A stretch of 5,481 nucleotides of DNA from an uncultured Myxococcales bacterium (GTDB lineage Bacteria > Myxococcota_A > Polyangia > Polyangiales > Polyangiaceae), in NCBI GenBank assembly GCA_937998045.1, contig CALKVG010000029.1, positions 1 through 5,481 of the forward strand. Reading direction: 5' to 3'. Positions 1 to 5,481 of this stretch are shown here, one piece after another. A model generated the notes under the pieces. That model did no database searches, had not been told where the DNA came from, and worked only from the letters and a program-made list of their open reading frames with translations. Within the stretch, counting starts at the first letter, position 1. Each line of letters starts with the position of its first letter. The position numbers and the translations under genes were made by a program.

Positions 1-1037
1 TGAGCCTCGCGCTGCCGGGCGAGCGTCGCGATCTCCGGCCGCAGGGCCAGCGCTGTCGCCGCCAGCGTGTCGAGCGGCCGATCCTCGTCGTGGACGGCCG
101 GCAGCTCCTCGTTCCCCACGTCGTAGTCCGTGCCGCTCATGATCCCGGCGGCCTGGTTGAGCTGTGCCTTCGCCGTCTCGTAGTTGTTCTGGGCCGTGAT
201 GAGCTGCACCTGCGCGTTGGCGACCGCCGCCTTTTGCTGCGCGAGCGCGACCTCCGGCTGCGTCCCGACCTGAACGAACCCCTGCACCTGCATGAGGTGC
301 TTGTTCTGGTCGTCGAGCGTTTGACGGGCGACGTCCATGAGCTCCTTGGCCGCGCGGGCGTTGAAGTACGCCTTGCGCACTGCGAAGACGACGGTCAGCC
401 GGGCCGTGCGTTCGGCGACCTGTTGCGCCTCGACGCTCGCTTCGGCGGCGCGGTACCTCTGGAGGGTCTGCCCGAAGTCGTAGAGGAGCTGCGTGGCCGA
501 AACCCCGAAGTTCCAGAAGTCGTACGAAGTCGACAGCGACCAGCCGTTCGCCGGTACGTTCACCGTGCTGCAGAGGACCGGCTGGCCCGCGAGTCCCGCG
601 GGACCCTCGCACAGCGTCGGCAGCTGGGCGCTGTTCGGCAGGGCGGCCGGGCGCGACACGAAGTTCCCGGTCTGGCGCGTGTACGCGCCGGTCGCGGTCA
701 CCTGCGGAAGGAGCGGCGAACGCGCCTGCTCGGCCTGGGCCTGGGCGATGCTCGTCGCCGCCCGCGCCACGAGCACCTGAGGCTGCTGTTCGAGCGCGGT
801 TCTCTCGGCCTGTGCCAGGGTGATGACGCGAGACGTCGCGGCAGAGGCCGACGGCGCCGCTCCGGCGGCCCCGCTGGGGTTCGCCTCCTCGGCGTGCGCC
901 ACGGCCGGCGCGAGCGCGAACATCGGCAGCAAGAAGAACGGCGCGACGGCGATGGGGGCGCGCACGCTCGTCGCGCCCGCACGGGCGGGGAACGTGGCAA
1001 GCTCGGGGAGCGGGGCCGGAACATGCGCTGTGCGCAT
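1..1037 (-). CDS. TolC-family outer-membrane efflux protein (3' end cut off by window edge)
   Basis: Outer-membrane channel component that would pair with a periplasmic adaptor and an inner-membrane pump (RND, ABC or MFS) to export drugs or other substrates. The reverse-strand frame stays open for 345 codons to the window edge. A long n-region is followed by a hydrophobic stretch (about residues 28-47) and a signal-peptidase site AHA|EE after residue 49. Two outer membrane efflux (OEP) repeats are expected: the first covers about 72-298 and includes ITLAQAERTAL (72-82), SATQLLYDFGQ (180-190) and the long helical hairpin 198-298; the second begins near 323 (LAATALALRPEIATLARQ). Compared with usual family lengths of roughly 430-490, about 100-150 residues are missing. 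The ATG at 1037 is chosen because GGAGA lies five bases upstream; a GTG at codon 25 lacks such a site. Residues 122-170 form a long loop with Cys143 and Cys156. Adaptor and pump genes may lie downstream, outside the window. Family assignment is secure; the substrate is unknown. Confidence 0.93.
   Translation of the reverse strand, partial: MRTAHVPAPLPELATFPARAGATSVRAPIAVAPFFLLPMFALAPAVAHAEEANPSGAAGAAPSASAATSRVITLAQAERTALEQQPQVLVARAATSIAQAQAEQARSPLLPQVTATGAYTRQTGNFVSRPAALPNSAQLPTLCEGPAGLAGQPVLCSTVNVPANGWSLSTSYDFWNFGVSATQLLYDFGQTLQRYRAAEASVEAQQVAERTARLTVVFAVRKAYFNARAAKELMDVARQTLDDQNKHLMQVQGFVQVGTQPEVALAQQKAAVANAQVQLITAQNNYETAKAQLNQAAGIMSGTDYDVGNEELPAVHDEDRPLDTLAATALALRPEIATLARQREA
1023..1037 (-). 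repeat. Perfect inverted repeat covering the tolC start codon
   Basis: ATGCGC and GCGCAT are separated by three bases, and the repeat begins exactly at the start codon of the TolC-family gene. In the mRNA it could fold into a six-pair, GC-rich hairpin that holds the AUG in its stem while leaving the ribosome binding site free. It could also simply reflect codon choice (Met-Arg-Thr-Ala-His). The symmetry is certain; any role in limiting translation is inference. Confidence 0.4.
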
Positions 1038-1181
1038 CGGAATCTCCTCGGTAAGATGGTGCGGATGCTGGGAGTGGCTGCGCGCCAAGTGACGAGCGGC
1101 TTCTTTCCACCGACGAAACGCAGGCGCCTTCCGACCGGCAGCGGCGCTGGAATAGCGCGTGCGTTGTACGATTAAACTCTC
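1038..1181. promoter_or_regulatory. Divergent intergenic region between tolC-like gene and histidine kinase gene
   Basis: This 144-base stretch must hold the promoters for both divergent genes unless they start inside neighbouring genes. I see no convincing -35/-10 pair. The right end (about 1164-1180) is locally AT-rich and contains TACGAT at 1167-1172, a four-of-six match to a -10 box without a matching -35. A GG-N10-GC arrangement at 1149-1162 resembles sigma-54 elements only weakly. The divergent layout suggests that the kinase-regulator pair may control the efflux gene, as is common for two-component genes beside transporters. This is an inference from position. Confidence 0.45.
1043..1049 (-). 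promoter_or_regulatory. Ribosome binding site of the TolC-family gene
   Basis: On the minus strand the sequence reads GAGGAGA, a strong Shine-Dalgarno match, five bases before the ATG at 1037. It decides the start codon of a gene whose signal peptide would otherwise permit a shorter start. Confidence 0.75.
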
Positions 1182-2345
1182 ATGGCTGCACCGATCGTCC
1201 CCGCCAGTACCCGATCTTTCTCCGTGGACGAAGCGCGCGCGCGCGGACAGGTGCATGGCGCCCCGTCCGCACAAGCGGCGCTCGGCGCGGCCACTTCGCA
1301 AAGCTTGCTCACGACCCAACGCTCCCTCAGCACCGCCGTCATCGTCGGTGTCGTCGTCCTCCAGCTCGCCACCGATTTCGTCGCAGGCCGCGAGAGCGCG
1401 CGCATCCTCGCGCGCGCGGCCTTCCTTTCCCTCGAGCTGCCGATGCTCATGGTGGCCCTGTCCTGGGCATTCCGCTGGTCGGTCGCGCACAACATGCGCG
1501 CCGGCCAGGCGCTCCTCACCGGAATCGGCGTGGCCACGCCGTTCGGCTGCGTCTTCGGCCTCCTCTACGGGCTGGTCGCGATGCACGTGCCCGAGTTGCG
1601 CCTCCACATGCCGAACGGCGTGAGCCTGGCCCGGTCGATGCTCGTCGGCGCCATGTTCGCGCAGCTCTACTTCGGCCTCTGGGCGCTCGCGTTCGTGTAT
1701 CCGTCTGCGGTCGAGAGCGCGCGCGTGCGGCTCCTCCAGGCGCAGCAGATCCGCGCCGACGCCGAGCTCGAACGGCTCCGCACGCACCTCGAGCCACACT
1801 TCCTCCTCAACACGCTGAACGCGATCGCCGGTCTGGTCACCGAGGACCCGCGCGAAGCGCGCCGGCTGCTGGCGTGCCTGGGGGATCTTCTCCGCGACGC
1901 CGTTCAGGAGAGCGGCGAGCTGGAGCCGCTCGACAAGCAAATCGCGTGGCTCCGACGCTATGCCGAGATCCTCGAGGCGCGCTACCGGGGGTCGCTGCGC
2001 TTCCAGTGGGAAGTGGCCCCCGAATGCGAGGCGGCGCTCTTGCCCCGCCTCTTGCTGCAGCCGCTCGTGGAGAATGCAGTGAAGCACGGCGCGCTCCGGC
2101 GCGGGGACGGCGCCGGGCGGGTCAGCATCCGCGCCGGGAGCAGGAAGGACGGGACGCTCGTGTGCGTGGTCGAGGACAACGGGCCTGGAATGCCGGACTC
2201 CGACGTGCGGGCGGGCGCCTTCGGGCTGCAATCGGTGCGGCGCCGGCTCGAGCTGCAGGCTCCGAGCGCGTCGCTCCGCCACGAATCGTCGAGCGAGGGC
2301 ACGCGATCGATCGTCGAGATCGCCAGCTCCTCGCGGAGAGGGTGA
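1182..2345 (+). CDS. LytS/YehU-type membrane sensor histidine kinase
   Basis: Inner-membrane histidine kinase that would autophosphorylate and pass phosphate to the LytTR regulator encoded next. A 48-residue Ala-rich N-terminus precedes four likely membrane helices (about 50-66, 79-98, 109-134, 150-174) with very short external loops and no periplasmic sensor domain. A helical linker (176-202) leads to the His_kinase family block LEPHFLLNTLNAI (203-215), with His206 as expected phosphoacceptor. The ATPase domain shows the N box PLVENAVKHG (294-303, Asn298), G1 box EDNGPGMP (331-338) and G2 glycines in GAFGLQSVRRRL (345-356), so catalysis looks intact. The 387 residues fit the family. The signal is unknown; a membrane-embedded or lipid-borne cue is plausible given the lack of an external domain. 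The ATG at 1182 has no clear Shine-Dalgarno site, so the start is less certain than the identity; a GTG near 1250 is a possible alternative. Four bases separate it from the next gene. Confidence 0.93.
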   Translation: MAAPIVPASTRSFSVDEARARGQVHGAPSAQAALGAATSQSLLTTQRSLSTAVIVGVVVLQLATDFVAGRESARILARAAFLSLELPMLMVALSWAFRWSVAHNMRAGQALLTGIGVATPFGCVFGLLYGLVAMHVPELRLHMPNGVSLARSMLVGAMFAQLYFGLWALAFVYPSAVESARVRLLQAQQIRADAELERLRTHLEPHFLLNTLNAIAGLVTEDPREARRLLACLGDLLRDAVQESGELEPLDKQIAWLRRYAEILEARYRGSLRFQWEVAPECEAALLPRLLLQPLVENAVKHGALRRGDGAGRVSIRAGSRKDGTLVCVVEDNGPGMPDSDVRAGAFGLQSVRRRLELQAPSASLRHESSSEGTRSIVEIASSSRRG

Positions 2346-2349
2346 GAAG

Positions 2350-3138
2350 ATGGCCGCGACGCCTCTTCGAGTACTCGTCGTCGAAGACGAGTGGCCGGCG
2401 CGAAACTACCTGGTGGAGCTCCTCGAGTCGTCCGGGCTGGCGGAGGTCGTCGGCGCGGTGGGCAACGTCGACGAGGCCAAGCAGGCGCTCGGGGCACGCT
2501 CTTCGAACGTCAGCATCGACGCGGCGTTCGTGGACGTGCAGCTGGAGGGAGCGGGCGCCGGCGAGAACGGGTTGTCCCTCGTGCGCTCGCTAGTGGGCTC
2601 GCCGTCCGCGCCGATGTTCGTCCTCGCGACCGCCTACGACGAGCACGCCCTCGAGGCGTTCGAGCTTGGCGTCGTCGATTACCTCCTCAAGCCGTTCAAC
2701 GAGGAGCGCGTGGGCCAGTGCCTGCGGCGGCTGCATCAGCGCAGGACCGGCAGCGACCCCCCGTCGAGTGAGCCTCCCCGGATCGTCGCGCGCCGCAAGC
2801 GCAACCTCGTGTTCCTGGAGTCGCAGGAGATCTGGGCGTTCGAGGCCGCCGACCGCCTGACGTTCGTGCACACGATGCACGGCACCTTCGATATCGACCT
2901 CTCGCTGGCCGCCGTCGAGGCCTCCTTCGGCCGAGCCTTCATGCGCGTGCATCGGAATTGGCTGGTCAACGCCGCCCACATCAAGGAGCTCGAGCGCGAC
3001 GGCCACGAGACCAGGCTCTTCGTCGGCTCTGGAATCGCGGACAGCGGCACCGGCATGCGGGTCCCGGTGGCGCGCGAGCGGGCGGCTGCCGTGCGCGAGA
3101 TGCTCTTGACGAATGCGACCGGCCTTCGGCGTCCTTGA
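2350..3138 (+). CDS. LytTR-family response regulator
   Basis: DNA-binding response regulator, the probable partner of the upstream kinase. The receiver domain (about 6-130) has the acidic pair Glu12/Asp13, phospho-acceptor Asp62 in AFVDVQL, Thr94 in ATAYDEHA and the invariant Lys114 in LLKPF, so phosphorylation should work. A short linker (131-143) leads to a LytTR domain (about 144-255), with the hallmark FMRVHRNWLVNAAHI at 197-211 and the closing RVPVARERAAAVREML. LytTR domains use a beta-strand fold and generally bind paired direct repeats. The start at 2350 lies four bases after the kinase stop, and a purine-rich GGAGAGGG tract ahead of it overlaps the end of the kinase gene, so the two are probably cotranscribed and translationally coupled. 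Targets are not shown by the sequence; neighbouring tolC-like and activator promoters are candidates. Confidence 0.94.
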   Translation: MAATPLRVLVVEDEWPARNYLVELLESSGLAEVVGAVGNVDEAKQALGARSSNVSIDAAFVDVQLEGAGAGENGLSLVRSLVGSPSAPMFVLATAYDEHALEAFELGVVDYLLKPFNEERVGQCLRRLHQRRTGSDPPSSEPPRIVARRKRNLVFLESQEIWAFEAADRLTFVHTMHGTFDIDLSLAAVEASFGRAFMRVHRNWLVNAAHIKELERDGHETRLFVGSGIADSGTGMRVPVARERAAAVREMLLTNATGLRRP

Positions 3139-3142
3139 GCGC

Positions 3143-3160
3143 TCGAGGTCGAGGTCGAGG
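3143..3160 (+). repeat. Tandem hexamer TCGAGG x3
   Basis: Three exact copies of TCGAGG follow the response regulator stop codon directly. No role is evident. It may be a slippage-prone simple repeat. I see no hairpin with a U-tract that would mark a terminator in the 3139-3252 spacer. Confidence 0.6.
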
Positions 3161-3201
3161 CGACGCCCGCGTCACACAATCTACGCCAGAGGCGCAGGAA
3201 T

Positions 3202-3232
3202 CGATGGTACCTCATGCAATGAGGCCTCATCG
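3202..3232. promoter_or_regulatory. 31-base imperfect dyad upstream of the sigma-54 activator gene (candidate operator)
   Basis: The symmetric element is centred on 3217. Outer arms CGATG (3202-3206) and CATCG (3228-3232) and inner arms CCTCAT (3210-3215) and ATGAGG (3219-3224) share one centre, with three unpaired positions on each side. In addition, 3219-3230 is a perfect 12-base palindrome, so the half-site CCTCAT occurs three times in alternating orientation. It ends 20 bases before the activator start codon, a position suited to a repressor or autoregulatory site, or to an mRNA leader hairpin. The symmetry is directly visible; the function is inferred. Confidence 0.45.
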
Positions 3233-3252
3233 GCTGTGGTATCAAGCGACCG

Positions 3253-4333
<1,081 letters not shown>

Positions 4334-4356
<23 letters not shown>

Positions 4357-5212
4357 CGCCGTCCGCCTTCCACGTGGACGCGCGCTCCCTCCGGACGCGC
4401 ACGTCGCGCTGAGGGAACGGGATCTCGATCCCCTTCTCGCGGAACACGCGATCGATCTCGAAGCGGAGGTCGCTCATGATGATCGGCTCCCGATCCGGGC
4501 TGTCCAGCCAAACGGCCAGCTCGAAATCGAGGCTGCTGTCGCCGAAGTTCTTGAAGATGACGATGGGCGCCGGCTCTCCGAGGACGTTTGGGTTCGATAG
4601 GCCGATGGCGATGAGCGTGTCGCGGACGACGCGGGTGTCGCTCCCGTACGCGACGCCCACCGCGATGCGTACGCGCTTGCGCGTCGTCGGATGGCTCTGA
4701 TTGAAGACGCGGCCGCTCACGAATTCGCTGTTGGGCACGATCATCGCCACGCCGTCTCTCGAGAGGACCTTCGTCGCGCGCATCTCGATTTCGATGACCG
4801 TGCCGACGATGTCACCGACCACGACGAAGTCGCCTTTCTGGATGGGGCGCTCGATGAGCAGGATGATCCCGCTGATGAAGTTCTGCGTGATGTTCTGCAG
4901 GCCGAAGCCGACGCCGACGCTGAGCATCGCGCCGAGCGCGGCGAACGTCCCCATGCTGACGCCCAGCGTGTCGAGGCATACCAGCGTGCCCGTCACGACG
5001 ACGACGTACTGCACGATCCGCCCGAACGCGTAGCTCGCGCCCGGCAGGGCCCGGCGTCCGTCTAGGTAGCGCGTCGTCGCGGAGCGCAAGAGGCGTCCGG
5101 CGACGAGGGTGATCGCGACGCCGAACAGGAAAATGAGGATCGTGAGGATGGAGACTGGCGTGCCGGAGAGCTTGAAGAGCTCTTCGCGCAGCAAGGGCAA
5201 AAGGTGCAGCAT
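4334..5212 (-). CDS. MscS-family small-conductance mechanosensitive channel
   Basis: Inner-membrane tension-gated channel that would release solutes on osmotic downshock. The 292 residues compare well with about 286 for E. coli MscS. Three membrane helices are visible: about 20-42, 62-84 and the Gly/Ala-rich pore helix in 88-120 (AALGAMLSVGVGFGLQNITQNFISG), followed by the beta domain entry ERPIQKGDFVVVGDIVGTV (121-139) and the conserved PNSEFVSGRVFNQS (160-173). The C-terminal alpha/beta domain ends with the family signature GIEIPFPQRDV (261-271). A tail of about 20 polar residues follows. The ATG at 5212 is preceded by AGGA with seven-base spacing. It is a single gene, convergent with the activator gene and sharing 23 bases of 3' coding sequence. 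The pore helix differs in detail from E. coli MscS and could equally be of the broader YbdG/MscK-like branch. Ion preference and gating cannot be read from sequence. Confidence 0.95.
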
Positions 5213-5220
5213 GGCGCGAT

Positions 5221-5277
5221 CCTACGACGGGCCGACTGGGGTGGGTGGGGCGGTTCTGCGCGGGTCGCCTACGACGG
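5221..5277. repeat. Pair of 10-base direct repeats CCTACGACGG before the channel gene
   Basis: Exact copies lie at 5221-5230 and 5268-5277, 47 bases from start to start. The first lies just upstream of the channel start codon and includes the AGGA (minus strand) taken as its ribosome site. They could be regulator half-sites or chance repeats in GC-rich DNA. Confidence 0.4.
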
Positions 5278-5388
5278 TAGGGCGCGTCGACCCGTCGCAC
5301 CGAGTGCCGACGACGCGCGTTCGACGGACACCCGCGAACGGCCGTTCTCGCGGCCGGGCGAGCCCCGCAGATTTCGCTCGTTTCGGCG

Positions 5389-5405
5389 CTGGCCGCGCAA
5401 TTGCT
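5389..5405 (+). promoter_or_regulatory. Candidate sigma-54 promoter (-24/-12 elements)
   Basis: CTGGC at 5389-5393 matches the -24 core (YTGGC) and TTGCT at 5401-5405 matches the -12 core (TTGCW). GG (5391-5392) and GC (5403-5404) are separated by exactly ten bases, the obligatory spacing. The middle ACG of the usual TGGCACG is not present. Transcription would start near 5416, almost at the ATG at 5418, which would give a nearly leaderless message or mean that the true start lies further downstream. The nearby activator gene makes a sigma-54 promoter plausible here. Confidence 0.4.
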
Positions 5406-5417
5406 CTGCTATCGGCC

Positions 5418-5469
5418 ATGATGAACCGAACCTTCGCAGTCGCCCTCGTTGCCTTCGCCTCCAGCACCT
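5418..5469 (+). CDS. Start of a probable exported protein (truncated at contig end)
   Basis: Two consecutive ATG codons open a frame reading MMNRTFAVALVAFASST, a basic residue followed by an Ala/Val/Phe-rich hydrophobic core typical of a signal peptide. The third positions are mostly C, as in the real genes of this window. The frame is cut after about 17 codons, where adapter-like sequence begins. No clear Shine-Dalgarno site is seen. The product cannot be identified; export to the periplasm or outer membrane is inferred only from the N-terminus. It is divergent from the channel gene and lies downstream of the possible sigma-54 promoter. Confidence 0.5.
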
Positions 5470-5481
5470 CTGTCTCTTATA
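5470..5481. other. Probable Tn5/Nextera mosaic-end adapter remnant
   Basis: The final 12 bases, CTGTCTCTTATA, are identical to the first 12 bases of the 19-base mosaic end used in Nextera tagmentation libraries and sit exactly at the end of the sequence. This is best read as untrimmed adapter rather than genome, so residues encoded here should not be trusted. Confidence 0.85.

Larger units (their letters stand above)
5213..5417. promoter_or_regulatory. Divergent intergenic region between mscS-like gene and a truncated gene
   Basis: This 205-base stretch has no credible gene. It contains a 10-base direct repeat CCTACGACGG (5221-5230 and 5268-5277), the second copy forming a small hairpin with GTAGG at 5277-5281. 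It also has a G-rich run at 5238-5253, a perfect 12-base palindrome at 5336-5347 and a -24/-12 type promoter match at 5389-5405. It should hold the promoters of both flanking genes. No sigma-70 type pair stands out for the channel gene. Confidence 0.55.

Noticed and set aside
1148..1163. TGG...GTGC before the kinase gene as a sigma-54 promoter
   Set aside because: The GG-N10-GC spacing is right, but C, C and G of the -24 core and T and W of the -12 core do not match. Too weak in GC-rich sequence without other support.
90..1175. Long plus-strand open frame antisense to the TolC-family gene
   Set aside because: The product is Arg/Leu/Gly-rich with no recognisable domain, typical of the shadow of a GC-rich gene. 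The reverse strand encodes a clear signal peptide and TolC-type repeats.
1233..1245. Alternating GC run inside the kinase gene as a Z-DNA or phase-variable tract
   Set aside because: Only 13 bases, in frame within Ala/Arg codons typical of this genome, with no sign of a frameshift.
3206..3218. TGGTAC...TGCA before the activator gene as a -24/-12 promoter
   Set aside because: GG and GC are separated by eight bases rather than ten; spacing changes of this size normally abolish sigma-54 promoter function.
5336..5347. Perfect 12-base palindrome GAACGGCCGTTC as an operator
   Set aside because: Palindromes of this length are expected a few times by chance in several kilobases of GC-rich DNA, and it lies far from either start codon. 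Listed only as part of the intergenic region.
5222..5467. An 81-codon minus-strand frame in the right intergenic region
   Set aside because: It would start in or next to the adapter remnant, is Arg/Pro-rich, and lacks any motif. A plus-strand signal-peptide start covers part of it more convincingly.

Overview
The window looks like a chromosomal piece from a GC-rich Gram-negative bacterium, with strong G/C bias at third codon positions. A TolC-type outer-membrane protein requires an outer membrane, and an intact GAFTGA-bearing bacterial enhancer-binding protein implies sigma-54. Together with the LytS/LytTR pair this fits Myxococcota or a related deltaproteobacterial-type lineage, but that placement is inference from gene content only. 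The last 12 bases match the start of the Tn5/Nextera mosaic end, so the right edge is probably a raw contig end of a sequenced library, possibly a metagenome.

Layout, left to right. (1) Positions 1-1037, minus strand: the N-terminal three quarters or so of a TolC-family efflux protein, cut by the left edge. (2) Positions 1038-1181: a 144-base divergent intergenic region. (3) Positions 1182-2345 and 2350-3138, plus strand: a tightly spaced two-gene unit encoding a four-helix membrane histidine kinase of the LytS/YehU type and a LytTR response regulator. (4) Positions 3139-3252: a 114-base spacer with a tandem hexamer and a conspicuous 31-base dyad. (5) Positions 3253-4356, plus strand: a sigma-54 activator with AAA+ and Fis-type HTH domains but no sensory domain. 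(6) Positions 4334-5212, minus strand: an MscS-type mechanosensitive channel whose 3' end overlaps the activator gene by 23 bases. (7) Positions 5213-5417: a divergent intergenic region with a 10-base direct repeat and a good -24/-12 match. (8) From 5418, plus strand: the first codons of a probable exported protein, lost at the contig end.

How they may work together. The kinase and regulator almost certainly form one signalling pair. TolC, the MscS channel and the truncated exported protein are all envelope proteins, and they flank two different transcriptional control devices. A reasonable but unproven reading is an envelope or efflux response locus, with the LytTR regulator acting at the tolC or activator promoters and the sigma-54 activator acting at the promoter before the truncated gene. 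All proteins belong to known families; I found no undescribed protein system. The least explained material is the regulatory DNA between the genes.
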